From Melastoma dodecandrum (Eukaryota > Streptophyta > Magnoliopsida > Myrtales > Melastomataceae), in the NCBI GenBank assembly GCA_029817715.1, contig JARUPY010000606.1:3968001-4032000 (forward strand): 64,000 nt of DNA, given 5' to 3'. The notes beneath the pieces were generated by a model, which did no database searches, was not told the DNA's origin, and was given only the letters and a program-made list of their open reading frames with translations. The position numbers and the translations under genes were made by a program. Positions within the stretch are counted from its first letter, which is position 1. Every line of letters starts with the position of its first letter. Positions 25,001 to 36,579 of this stretch are shown here, in pieces.

Positions 25001-26062
25001 CACCCGCATGCTGACGTGGCTGTGCTGACCGAGACAACTACGCTGATGTGGCAGCAGACGTGGCAAGCAGACGTGGCAAGGGATGGCAACTAATGTGGCG
25101 CCAGGAACTAAGGTTTTCGTACAGACAATACGAAAACCAAGCCACCGCTCCTCGCGGCTCGCCATCGGAAGCTTCCACCCGTCGCTGCACAGAACCAAGG
25201 GACGTGCAGCAAGCCGCTGGAGAGCACACGAGACGGGGACCACCGATGAGCCACACGCATCCCCGTCCAAAGCCGGACAGAGACACAAAGCCAAACCCAG
25301 ATCTGAAACGTGGGTCTTTCGCAACGTCATCGGCGGCAACCCACCAAGTACTAGAAACGTGCCAGTCAGCCCGATGCGTTAACCATTCCGCCATAGCCCT
25401 CCTCCAGCAGGCACAATGGCGCTGACCACGGCACCTTCGATCCTTGGCGACCAGCCGGAGAGAAGCACCGTAGAACCACTATTCCAGAAACGGGAAAAAC
25501 CTTGTTCTCAAATCTGGGCCAAGAGCTTCGGAAAGCACAAAGAGCAAACCCAAGGCTACACCTAAATCTGAGGACACCCTCCTCCCTTCAACAAAAAATC
25601 GGGGAAGATGAAACCCAAAAACCAGATATGAAGGAGACCCATGAAAGGAGATCCCCACAACAAAGAAACAAAGGGAACCCAGATCCGAGACACCCAGGAA
25701 CCTCCTCCGGCCAGATCCAGGAGGAAACCAACAGGAATAAGAGAAATACGTCTTCGCCGGCCATATCCGAGGAGAAGACAAAGGAAAGAAGGAGCCCAAA
25801 CCCTAAAAAATTTCCGCCTGCCAAATTCGAATGGAAAACAATAAGAAGCAAAGAAAACCAAATCCTAAGTCCTACGCCGATCTTGTCGGCGAACAAAATG
25901 GCGGGTAAGCTTAGCCACATCCAGGACGCGAGGGGCTCCGCCGGTGAAAAGGTGATACTGACGGAGCCCCGGACATTTTGGGTGAAGGAGTTAGAGAGAA
26001 GGGAAAAGTTTTTTATAAAGAAAATTTTTAAGCAAGAGCCCCTTAAAAAATGATAAAAAAAG
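22020..26062 (-). mobile_element. LINE-derived non-autonomous copy B (interrupted)
   Basis: Segments 22020-22410 and 24794-26062 together match copy A. The minus-strand 3' end has a typical plant LINE-like tail (GTTGTAACTCTTGCCG, then poly-A). The head lies at about 26040, only about 85 bp before the NOB1 start codon. Reading frames across it are short and unrelated to any transposon enzyme. Confidence 0.65.
22411..24793 (-). repeat. Solo LTR, about 2.4 kb, of a Ty3/gypsy-type element
   Basis: Read on the minus strand it begins TGTAACGACCC, a common start of plant gypsy LTRs, and ends CCTTTCA. The flanking 5-mers are CCCTC (22406-22410) and CCATC (24794-24798), one mismatch apart. Copy A lacks this sequence at the same place. 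No internal retroelement genes are present, so unequal recombination between two LTRs is the likely origin. Two ~120-bp direct repeats (about 24306-24420 and 24420-24540, sharing GGGTTTCTCTCTC-like starts) lie inside. Confidence 0.75.
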
Positions 26063-26126
26063 AGAAAATACCTGGCTTAGGAAGGTGTCAGGGTTTATCG
26101 TCCCCCCAACCAAAACCCCTGATACC

Positions 26127-28784
26127 ATGGCGACGCAGACTCCCACATACTGGACCAACGTCGTCAAGTCTAGCCCTAGCCCTAGACCTTCCCCTTCCCC
26201 TTCCCCTTCCCCTGCCGTCCCTCTCTCCATCTTTGGTCCCGCCGGCGGTTCCACGGGCGGCGTCTCCGTCGCCGTCATCGACGCCAACGCCATCATCGAT
26301 GGCGGTGACAGCCTCCGGACGCTCGCCGATAGGTTCATTTCCGTCCCCGAAGTCATCGCTGAGGTCCGGGACCCGGTGTCTCGACGCCGCTTGGAGTTCC
26401 TTCCGTTCGATGTAGAGACCTCCGAGCCTTCGTCGGAAGCCCTTAGTGAAGGTGTGCGTGTTTTTATATTTCCTTCCGCCCAAATTTCGTTGGCGTTGAA
26501 CAATCCAGCCGAATTGTGTTTTTGGAGACGTTTGAATAGGGAATCTCAACTAAGGATTAATGGATTGGTATTGATTTCTGGAAATTGTTTTTGATTGCGT
26601 CATGGTCTGTGAGGATCTTCGTGGTTATTTGTCCAATGTCGATCACTAGTCAGTGGTCTTCTTTCTGTTTATTATGCTAGTTTAGATTGTACTGGTTTGT
26701 GGAACTGTGAGAAATGTGGCACAAATTCTGTCGATGAACCGAATGTCCTTTCCTTTGTTCAATTGGTGTATAATATATTTTATTCGGTTTTCCTGCAGTG
26801 GTTAAGTTTGCGAGAGCAACCGGTGACTTGCAAACCCTCTCTGATGTTGATTTGAAGCTCATTGCTTTGACTTATACCTTAGAGGCTCAAATTCATGGTA
26901 CCAAGCACTTAAACGACTGCTCTCCTCCTGTTAATGTTGTTCATAAGAAGAGGCTCCCAGAGAATGATATGCCTGGCTGGGGAAACAATGTTTCTAATTT
27001 GGCGGAATGGGAAGCGCTACAAAACGAGGTTGAGGACAGATCAAATGTAAATACCAGGATCCTTCCCCTGAAGGACTTGAGTATGAATGTAGTTGCTAAT
27101 GTTGACAACTCTCGAGATGGTTCAATGGATGCTAAAGGCTGTGTATCTTCTGAAGTCCATGAAAGTGTTGACGACGATTCTCAGAAATTTAGGAGGCAAC
27201 TTTTGAAGAAAAATGAGATTAATGTTGATGGAAAGAAGATGGTTTTAGATGGAATTGATGCCTCCCAAGGAGAATTTGGTGATGATGCTGGTGATTGGAT
27301 GCCTGCTGTCAGTCGCAGCACTCACAGGAGATATCTGAGAAGAAAAGCGAGGCGTGAGTACTATGCGGCTTTATCTGAGAAAGGGCATGATCAAGATGGC
27401 GATTCGGATGGAAGTGAAGACCCTGATGCTATCAAAGGAGTTGAGGGAGACGCGTTGCATCAAGATTATGATGGCCAGTTCACTGATAGAATATCTGAGG
27501 GAAAAGAGATGATGCATGAGGCAAATGGAGAGGGGGCTATTTCTTCCATTTTTAAGCAAATGAGACTTGAAGAAGACTCCATGTGTGCTATTGAAGAAGA
27601 ATCAAATAATGTGGTAATGGAATCAGGGGTTTGTAATGACTTGGAAGCTGCTGGAGATGAGATTGGTATTGTTGGTGAAGAACTGAGTCGGTCAGACATC
27701 TCAAGCCAGAATTGTGGAGATGAGAGTTTGTTAGATGATCAGGGTAGTGAACAGAGCTGGATGGTGAGATCGTTGTCAGAGTCCAGTGTTGCTTGTATAA
27801 CCAGTGACTTTGCAATGCAAAATGTTATTCTCCAAATTGGTCTACGTCTCCTTGCTCCTGGAGGAAAGCAGATACGCCAGCTGCACAGGTACATGCGTTG
27901 AAGTTGCTACTTACATCTACTTTTTTTTTTTTAATTTCTCAATCGCCATCCATAATGTTATGAATAAAGTAATGAGCTACATTTTTTCACTTCTTTTGGA
28001 GTTCCATCCTCCGCATAAAATTTGGTCTTAAATTTCATTGACAAACCTATTCGCCCCATTTCAGATGGATCCTGAAGTGCCATGCTTGTTACACTGTGAC
28101 TGCTGAAATTGGGAGAATATTCTGTCCCAAGTGTGGAAATGGAGGAACCCTACGCAAAGTTGCAGTAACTATCAATGAAAATGGGATAGTTATGGCAGCC
28201 CAAAGACCTCGTGTTTCCTTACGCGGCACCAAAGTAAGTTCTAGTATGTTTCACCGTGTTAGCCATTCTAATTGTTTTGATTTTTTCCATTCTACCCATG
28301 TTACCTAGCATTCTAGATATAGCTACTTCCTCAGTTTGTTCATTTTGGCCGGTCTTTCTTATAGATATAGATGTTTCTATCCATTTATTTATGCACACTG
28401 ACTGAAGGGTGCGTTTCCTGCAGTTTTCTTTGCCCTTACCACAAGGCAGAAGGGATGCTATCAGCAAGAATCTCATCCTTCGAGAAGATCAGTTACCATC
28501 CAAGTATCTTAAACCGAAAACAAAGAAATCAAACAAGCAGGTATTGTTCCATCACCCCTGAAGCAATCTTCTTTGGTTATGACCTCCTATTTGGTTTATT
28601 CAAAATAATAAAATGATGTGACCTTATGTAGGATGATGACTTCTTCACTCCGGATAACGTGTTCTGCTACCACAACACTGATAAAGGTAGTCTTTTCCAG
28701 CCTCCTGTGAGGAAGGCTTTGGCAGTGTTCAGTGGGAAGAGAAATCCAAATGACAACCACTACTATCGCATGAGACGGAAATAG
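26127..28784 (+). CDS. NOB1: NOB1, D-site endonuclease for 20S pre-rRNA
   Basis: Five exons (26127-26451, 26799-27888, 28065-28233, 28424-28540, 28632-28784) give 617 residues with clean GT-AG junctions and matching phases. NOB1 cuts the 3' end of 18S rRNA at site D in the maturing 40S subunit. Seen: a PIN nuclease domain starting at VAVIDANAIIDGG (first catalytic Asp, residue 52) and continuing through exon 1 into FARATGDLQTLSDVDLK in exon 2; a long acidic middle; the MPAVSRSTHRR stretch; then a zinc ribbon with C-x2-C in KCHACY and again in FCPKCGN (exon 3); and a basic C-terminus. A Pro-Ser repeat (residues 17-30) comes from a CCTTCC-type microsatellite. The start lies only 55 bp after a LINE-derived block, so little native promoter remains nearby. 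Confidence 0.93.
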
Positions 28785-29217
28785 GATGAACTTTCCTGGA
28801 ATGTTATCTCTCTCCGGTGCTTCTGTTTGGTAGCATGAATTATCAATTTTGGGTAGTGCTGGTCTGTGCATAGATACCTGTATCGATTTCATGCTTATTA
28901 GCAAGCTATGATCGGTTTTTTTATTATTATTATAGTTATTCTTTTTGCTTGTCCTTGTGTCGAAATGAATAACATTTAATGACCTTTTAGGCGTTGTGGC
29001 ATTATAAGAAGCTTTGCATCATTTAGCCGAGTGAAGGATCATGTTAGACACACGAAGGCATAGAAAACAGCTGCCAGAGATTCTATTTGTAGCAACCTGC
29101 CCCTTGTTTGTTTATGGGAGCCACATTTCGAATGCATATGGTAACTTACAGAGGTTTGCGTACTGTAGTCCCTCTCTCCAGAGCTTGTGATATTCTGCGC
29201 ATGTCGTTTTGATTTCA

Positions 29218-30318
29218 TCATCTCACGTGCCGCCTCTGTTCGCCTTTCGGAGCATTTCCTCGATGTGATGCTTTGGTAGCTGCGATCCCGTTCGCTTCAA
29301 AAGAAGATATGATCTGCTTGGTAAGGACCCTGAACTCCTCCTGAAGCTTTCTGGCTACCTCTGTGTATCTCGATCTCGTCTTTTGCAGCTTGTTCTCGGC
29401 CCGCACTGCCCTTTTCTCTTGCTCGATTTTTTCTAGCGTAACGTTCTTTAATTGTGCTTCAAATGCCCTATTCTGCTCAGCGAGCTCCTTCTCTAAGGTC
29501 TCAATCCGGTTCTCCAATTCGTAGCCCACGGATGAGCACGAGAGGGAGCGCTCTTGTTGCATGTTCAGCTGTTCCTGCAGCCGGATATGCTGTAACTTGC
29601 ATGAGATCTCATGATTTTCCTGCCTCAGGATCTCGTAGTCGAGAACGAGTTGCTCCATCTCCATCTCCAGCTCATTCTTGTTCCTCTTGCACGTTTCCAA
29701 CTGACTTATGACGTCTCCATCCTCGTCTAGATGTGCCCCACCCTCACTTGACTTTTCGCCCGGAACTTCAGCAGCATGTGTCGGATTTCTTCCCTCGTGG
29801 ATTCTCTTACCCTTGAGGGTTTTGATCACTTTCTCGAGCGAATCTCTCTCTCCGCACAACTCGTCAACTCGTCTGGACAAATTTCTGTTCCTTTCAGCCT
29901 CTTGCACGATCTGCTTCCTTAGAGTCCGCGATTCAAACTCTGATGCATCCGCTTTTTGAGCCATGGCGCGTAACTCCGTCTTCAGTCGTTCTATCTCCGA
30001 GAGAGAGCCTTTCTTTATCATGTCCTTCAATTGAGAATCCACAATGCAATCGATCAAGCCGATGGCTCTCGGATTACGTCCGAAACCGAGCGACCACATC
30101 ACATCCGCTGCACCAGAATACTTCCCCGAGGTATTTCCCCCGGAGCTACAAACAGAGGCAGTGAGCGTGGTGCTGGATCCACTCAACATCCTCCACATGT
30201 CGTCGGAACTGCCGTCTCTGGTGCTTCCGTCAATCGCATTATCCTGTGACGACATGGAAACAGAGTCATGCAACAGTATAGCCGTTACGTTTCTTGACAG
30301 CGTTCGCTCGACGGGCAC
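29218..30318 (-). CDS. Coiled-coil protein, 5' incomplete (possibly from an NT-C2 coiled-coil gene)
   Basis: An open frame of about 366 codons. Its upstream part has no ATG; it is preceded by a good acceptor (CCGTTTCAG ending at 30319), so an upstream exon is expected. The first in-frame ATG is about codon 22. The Ser-rich start (HDSVSMSSQDNAIDG) is followed by GFGRNPRAIGLIDCIV and then a long coiled coil with heptads (SEIERLKTELRAM to the end, broken near residue 180). Plant NT-C2 (EEIG1/EHBP1-type) proteins have such a linker and coiled coil after an N-terminal C2 domain, but no C2 exon is visible upstream to 31 kb. It runs convergent to NOB1, with 433 bp between them. It may be truncated or a pseudogene. 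Confidence 0.55.
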   Translation of the reverse strand: MPVERTLSRNVTAILLHDSVSMSSQDNAIDGSTRDGSSDDMWRMLSGSSTTLTASVCSSGGNTSGKYSGAADVMWSLGFGRNPRAIGLIDCIVDSQLKDMIKKGSLSEIERLKTELRAMAQKADASEFESRTLRKQIVQEAERNRNLSRRVDELCGERDSLEKVIKTLKGKRIHEGRNPTHAAEVPGEKSSEGGAHLDEDGDVISQLETCKRNKNELEMEMEQLVLDYEILRQENHEISCKLQHIRLQEQLNMQQERSLSCSSVGYELENRIETLEKELAEQNRAFEAQLKNVTLEKIEQEKRAVRAENKLQKTRSRYTEVARKLQEEFRVLTKQIISSFEANGIAATKASHRGNAPKGEQRRHVR

Positions 30319-30659
30319 TGAAACGGTACATGGTGGACGGCCGGCTCCATGGTTTTGTATTCCGTTACGGTGGCGGTTGGACCGGGGAGGTGGTGGTGGT
30401 GGGGGGATTTAGCAGGAGGACAAGCTCGTCTCTTGAGAATCCGTTGCCTGAAAAATATGAACAAGGGGAGTAAAAATTTGGACACAACAACCAAATAACA
30501 GCAACAAAAGCGACATCCGAAACTCCCAGGAATATCACATCCCGACCTTTTCTTTTTTTTTTATTTTGTGGGGTTTGGTTAGATGGAAGGAGAAGGAGAA
30601 GAAGAGGTGAGGGTTGGGTTGGGTTGGGTGGGGACAGGGACATTAGTTTCCTCTGGACG

Positions 30660-31624
30660 TTTTCTTCACATGCTTGTCGGCTTGGTTAACATTGGTTTGC
30701 TACCGTCGGCAATTAGGGGGACGGAGACGGGGATGACTACATGGGCCTCGGCCCAAGCCCATAAACATGGGCCTCTGTCAGATACAACGATTATAATCTT
30801 AAAACCATTTCGCCAAAATGGTGCGATCCTAGCATATGCCCAACATGTCGTGTCCTATGATATGATATACCAAACTCAAAGCATTTTTCCTTGGGTATGT
30901 GAGACGTGGGGACTTAACTGAAAAGAAAACCGTCTCGACACTTTGAAGCAAAATGCCATTCTTTGTCTTGGACCGTGAATTTTGGCCGAGTAATAACAAG
31001 ATGAAATGCCTTGGAAGCCTCGTTTTGTCTCATGGGTGTGTTATGAGTTGTAGACTTGTTGTATGTTGTGAGCGATGTAATCCAAGGCAGACATTCATAT
31101 CTCAAAATTAAAGATATCGCAAGAGGGACGAATCGAACAAGACAAAAACAAAGAGCCCCGACACTGTTAATAGTAGTAACATTAACATTTTTATTTCTTT
31201 CCCTTTTACTCCAATCCAAATACCAAATTCCTTATTTTGCTTGTGTTGGCCGTTGGGGCTAAATTTTCACCACCACGCCCCAATCCTCCTCCCCTCCTCC
31301 AATAGTATAGGGGGAATGAAATCTTCCGGGGGGGGGGAGCTGAAACGGACGAGTAAGCAACAATCGATCCATGGAATTAAATTAGTTTCCCACCTTGTGT
31401 TTCTGACGTCCATATCAAGGGCCAGATGTTTGTGTCACCCCCCCCCCCCCCCCCCACCCACTGTGTTGTGATTTTTCATTTTTTTTTTTTTTGTATCATC
31501 ATTCTATTTAAGAGACCACCAACAACATGAATTTACATCCCATCTGAATACATTCATTTTGGTGTGGAGCTCAGTTTTTCTTTTTCCTCTTTGATTTCGT
31601 GGGGGAGTTTTTGAGTCTTGAGTC
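30660..31624. other. Intergenic upstream of remorin
   Basis: No gene seen. Contains an 18-base C run (31438-31455) and a 10-base G run (31328-31337). The remorin promoter should lie here; no clear TATA box, only CTATTTAAG near 31504. Confidence 0.5.
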
Positions 31625-32761
31625 ATGGGATCAGAGGAGGAGGTGAAGAAGGTTGAGGCAGAGGCTGATGGGAATGCTGCTGTTGTTCCTGCTGTTGATG
31701 ATGATGCTAAGGATAAGGCGGTGGAGGAAGAACACGCCACTAACAAAGGTTGTTCGAACTCCGACGAGAAGCTCGCAATCGTAGCATCCCCGCAAAGTAA
31801 TTTCTTCATCAACATCTTCTCGTTATTAGGAAACTTTTTCGATACAAATGTGTCTGATTTAATTTTTCTCGGGTTCAGAGATTGCAGCTGATCCGGTACA
31901 AAAGAGCGCCGACCAAGGTAGGCACGTTATTACGCATGTTGCGGCTCTATTAGAAAAAATATTTGGCCGGGCCAATCGTCCTAGATGCTTGCTGAAATTC
32001 TCCATTCGTCTTTGGACAGAAGCCGTGCTGGCACGGGTGGAGATGGAGAAGCGGTACGCGCTCATAAAAGCATGGGAAGAAAGCGAGAAGACCAAGGCCG
32101 AGAACAGGTTTTGCCACTAAAACAAATCCTCGGATGTGTCCGCGTCCCTTTCGAACATGAGTGTTTGTATATGATTTTCGAGGATATGAACGAGGGAATG
32201 ATGAATAAAGATATAATTGGATCGAGTGACAGGGCATACAAGAAGACATCAAGTGTTGGGGCATGGGAGAACACTAAAAGAGCAGCTGTTGAAGCCCAAC
32301 TCAGGAAGATTGAGGTCTCTCTCCCTCCCTCCCTCTGTTCCTTCTATTTGTTAAGTGCATATCCCACAAAAGGTGTTACAAATTGAATTTGAAGAATCCC
32401 GCATATGCTTACTTTCCAAAATACTAATTATTTCTGGATTAGCAAGGTTAAACACCATTTTCAGCCCCTTAAATGTCATTTCCAAATAGGCCATTGATTC
32501 GAATTGGAACAACCAGATTCGGGTGACCACCATATGCTTACTTTTCCTTCTCTTGTGCAGGAGAAGCTGGAGAAGAAGAAGGCCGAGTATGGGGAGTTGA
32601 TGAAGAACAAGATCGCCGGGATACACAGAGAGGCGGAGGAGAAGAGGGCCCTGGTCGAAGCCCAGAGGGGCCAAGACTTTGTCAAGATCGAGCAGACCGC
32701 TTCCAAGTTCCGCGCCTCTGGTTACATCCCCAGGAAATACTTTGGATGTTTCGGCAGCTAA
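31625..32761 (+). CDS. Remorin
   Basis: Five exons (31625-31796, 31879-31917, 32020-32107, 32233-32314, 32561-32761) give 193 residues, typical of group 1 remorins. Remorins sit on the inner face of the plasma membrane in sterol-rich nanodomains and affect plasmodesmata, immunity and symbiosis. Seen: a short acidic, Ala/Glu-rich N-terminus, then the conserved C-terminal remorin domain (ARVEMEKRYALIKAWEES, KTSSVGAWENTKRAAVEAQL, KLEKKKAEYGELMKNK) forming a coiled coil, and the C-terminal anchor ending RKYFGCFGS, with Cys as a candidate acylation site. A polyadenylation signal AATAAA lies at 32812, 51 bp after the stop. It appears intact. Confidence 0.95.
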
Positions 32762-32947
32762 ATTCACGTAACCGTAATTCGAATACGGATATATTTGTAT
32801 TGCTTGCAATGAATAAAAGGCTCACGTGATGCTGAGTAAAAGGGATTTCTATGACTTTCACCTGTTTGTGTTGAGCTCCCGGCTTACTAGCAGACTCTAA
32901 TGCCCACAATGTCTTTCAACCCCATTTTGATGATAGTCTTCCCGAAA

Positions 32948-32974
32948 GGGGGGGGGGGGGGGGGGGGGGGGGGG
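32948..32974. repeat. 27-base G homopolymer
   Basis: An uninterrupted G run on the plus strand, read as poly-Pro on the minus strand near the end of the helicase pseudogene where the family normally has a short Lys-Pro-Pro. Confidence 0.9.
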
Positions 32975-34601
32975 CTTTCAGGCCGATGGATTCTGAGAAA
33001 CTGTTAGCCAGCTCCACGAGGGTCGTCTTGTCCCTGCCAATCTCCCAGATTGAATTGTAGAAGCCAAGCCAAGCATGGTAAGCTCCTTCCTTGATGTTGG
33101 CTAAGATTTTTTCCAGGGATAAATCGACCTGCGATCGAAACATTAGTGCCAGCAGTAGTATATACTCATGAGCACATTGATCATAGGAATAGAACATCCA
33201 CTCGATCAACAAGCCAAAGCTACAGGCGGGAGTTTCATTTACCCCTACAAAACCAAGCCTTTACAGACTGAGACATGGTTTTAGTCAGCATGAATTTAAT
33301 CATGCGTGGTAATTCGTTTAAAGCAAAATACATAGACCATTGGTAACAACCATAACTCCACCCAAGAGCTACTTTCAATGAGTCTGATTTGACACGAAAA
33401 TAACGTAAAAAATGAAAAGATAAGAGGAACAGATTACCACCTTGAGTTTTGATTTCGGGATCAAAGGATGGTGCAGGAAGTATCTCAATGGGCAGATCCT
33501 TGACTTCATCCAAGAAATGTTCTTCCCACGGAGCAAGCAAGAGGATACCTTCACCGGGCCACCGGCTTTCCCTTTGTGCTCTGTTCTCCCGAGCCGATAT
33601 ATGTATTGCACTTGGTCTGCAGGTATACTAACCTGATCATATATTGTACAGAACCAAAGAATGAAAATAAAAGAATCAACTAAGAAAACATTAAATGAAG
33701 GCAAAATGTCCGGAGCAGTATTCAACAATGACTACACAAGAAACCGCATACGAGTCACAGAAAGCAACGCAGAGCATTCTGAACAGGCGCCTCAGATAAT
33801 AGCAAAAGGGTAGTGACGAAATGGTTATTACTTGGATAACCAAGTTCACATCAGGGTAATTCACTCCCCGTGTTGAGACATCCAAAATGACGAGTATCAG
33901 TCGCTTTGATTCCCTAAATTCGTCAGATATTCTTGTTTGCTAAAGTTGTGGAAAACATCAAGAAACCATCAAGAGACACAGCATGATCACCCATCAACAA
34001 CAACAAAAATTTCCCTAACTATGTGGAAAACATGTACAAGAAACCAAATACACGGCAGCATTGGTGAGGAAGACTGACGAGCCAGCATAGAAACCAGCAA
34101 TAGTAAACTATAGAAATAAAAAATCACACGCATGACTTCAACATCAAATGATCTGCAATTTATCTGTTCCAGGTTAGGGTAAAAACCAACCTTGACAGGA
34201 GTCTCCGGAGAACCCACACCCACCTCAACTGTATCAATGAAGACATGATCTCTTTTTAGAACGAGCTGAGACACTCTGTGTACCTGCATACCCGCAGAGA
34301 CTGATGAGCAAAAACAAGTGACTGCGAAAAGGTCTTCGGTATTCAGATGCAAGATCAAGGTATCTCCTTTGGCATGGTTGCACAAAAAAGCAAGCACTGC
34401 CTTTGATGAGGCAGACAATCTACAATCTTTTCATTATCTTTATGAAATCCTAGGTCCAGCATGCAGGCAGCTTCATCGACTATGAGCATTTTCAAACCCA
34501 TCAAGCTTGAAGAAGATATGCAAGATTTGTTCTCGATGATTCCATTAATGCACACTAGAAACCTAATTTCCTTCAGAACCAGTCTATATTTACTGATAGT
34601 A

Positions 34602-34626
34602 AACAAACAAACAAACAAACAAACAA
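34602..34626. repeat. AAAC microsatellite
   Basis: Six AAAC units in a row inside an intron-like part of the helicase pseudogene. Confidence 0.85.
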
Positions 34627-35251
34627 TGGTAAGAGGAAGTAGTAGGTTATTAGCCAGCCATGTTTCACGTCACCTGGCTTATGGTGCAATTTAAGGAATG
34701 CATGGAGAAGGCTTCACTTAGCGCTTATGAGGCATATGATGGCTCATGAAGAAAAATAAAATAACAAAGGACGGACTGAGATTACCCTCGAGACAAATTG
34801 AGAGAGCAGCTTGCTGTAAGCGGCTTGATTGTGAGGGGAGATATATCATCACATTGATCAAATCTAACAAAATTTGAAAAAGCGGCATATTAAGATATTT
34901 TATATATGAATTTAGCTGTGAAACTTATTTAATACAGTATTCTATAAGCAAACCAATTCAACACAGCGCTTTTCAGTATACATGGACTCCTTGACATTTC
35001 CACTCTCATTTGCCATCATCATCCTCTGTTTCCCTTAGTTCTTGTCTAATCATCTCAACCTGTTATGACAAATCATGCTCTTCCTCAGAAAAATTTAGCA
35101 GCACCCTCTTTCTGACCTTCAAATCGCAACACTACTTCCCCTTCTCCTCACGACAACACTTCTACTTGTCATTCTCTCCTCCTCATCCATTGATGCAATC
35201 GATCTCTCCTTTCTCGATCCTTCAACTTCATCCCTGGCCTCAAGTTCTGAC

Positions 35252-36579
35252 CATGGTTATTAAAGCGCAAAGCACACAAAAAGCGCAAACCTCCCAAATC
35301 GCTTTAAGTGCAAAGCGCAATGCGCGCTTTTGACATGTAGGCACAAATGTTAAACGAAAAATATAATCCTATTAAGTAACTTCAAGATAAGGTCAATTTA
35401 ACTTTAAATGTCATAAAATCAATGTTTTTAAATTTGATCAATGCATAAGTTCATGACAAAAGGATATGAAAACACATTAATTTAAACATTTAAATCTATG
35501 TCGTTATTCAGGCTCTCATCATCATATTTGCAATCCACCAAGGTATTGTCTTCATGCGCATCTCCATCAATCTCCTCCTCGACGTTGGTATGGACTTCAA
35601 TCATCATCAAACATTCTCGAACTACTTGAACCCGGGCGTTCCTCACAACGTGATGAAAATCCAATACCTCACCGACTAGTAGCGACGCATCTTACTCTTC
35701 TTCCATCTCACCGACTAGCCACTCATTACAATAATCAATATCATACAAAGAGGATCACTGGTATCTCGTGCATCATATCTTGCTTTGAGATTTTGGTTGT
35801 ACTTCACAAATACAAGATCTAGTAACTTTTGATGTTCAAGTCGATTCCTCTTCTTAGAATGAATTTACATTGGAAAAGTAGAATGTGAAATGCTCATAAT
35901 AGAAATAAGAAATAATACATGTTAATGGATGAAGAAGGGGCTTACATGCTCAAAAGTACTCAAATTTCGCTCACAACCAGTTATGCTACACGTCAAACTT
36001 AGTATTTTAATAACAATTTTTTGAAGAGTGGGGTATCACCAATGAACAAAACCCACCACTCCGCTGTCGTGAGAATTATATATATGTTAGTGATTCATTA
36101 AACAACTATAACGTTGAAAATATAAATTTAAATAGCTAAGAGGAATGTACCTGGTGATCGTTGAGTCCTACTTCGATTTGCCAAGGGCGTTCCAAAATTC
36201 CCGACGCTTCTCGAATAGTATACAATTTCTTCAATAATCTTGTCTTGAAACGCTATAATCGGATTCAACATCTTTATGCAAGCATGTAATCCAGTAGTGA
36301 CTTCTGAATCGTTGAAATATATGGAGTTCGGATCACAATGAGCATGATTCAAGTAATGTCCCGTTACATACAATGGATGGTGAAATTGACAATTCCATCT
36401 ATCATCGATCATTTCGAAGATATTCGCATACATCTCTTCTTTTCCAATTGAAAGACCTTTAAATCATCTCTTAGCCTTATCCATTGCTTCATAAATATAT
36501 CCCATGTCCAGCTTCTTCTCGTTATCCACAAGCCGAGGAATCAAAACAAGCGGACCCATCACTTTTTTTAACAACCCTG
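35252..36579 (-). mobile_element. hAT element remnant, 1.3 kb
   Basis: A perfect 8-bp target duplication GTTCTGAC lies at 35244-35251 and 36580-36587, the hAT size. The ends are short inverted repeats (CATGGTTATTAAA on the left, CAGGGTTGTTAAA from the right). Minus-strand fragments resemble hAT transposase: a 101-residue block at 36128-36433 (ANIFEMIDDRWNCQFHHPLY) and a C-terminal acidic block at 35482-35664. The gene is deleted and broken. It lies inside the helicase pseudogene between its N-terminal region and the catalytic core. Confidence 0.88.

Larger units (their letters stand above)
20294..26062 (-). mobile_element. Composite of two LINE-derived copies with a nested solo LTR
   Basis: Two related minus-oriented units lie head to tail: copy A 20294-22019 and copy B 22020-26062. 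Each ends at the left in a T run (poly-A on the minus strand; 20294-20302 and 22020-22026). The 9-bp sequence AGAAAATAC occurs at 20285-20293 and 26063-26071, on both outer sides, consistent with a target duplication of the whole block. Neither copy has an endonuclease or reverse-transcriptase frame, so they are non-autonomous: a conserved leader-like part plus a 3' tail. Copy B is split by a solo LTR at 22411-24793. Confidence 0.7.

Noticed and set aside
26088..26549. Minus-strand frame opposite NOB1 exon 1
   Set aside because: Shadow of a coding exon with a CCTTCC repeat (reads as Arg-Gly repeats).
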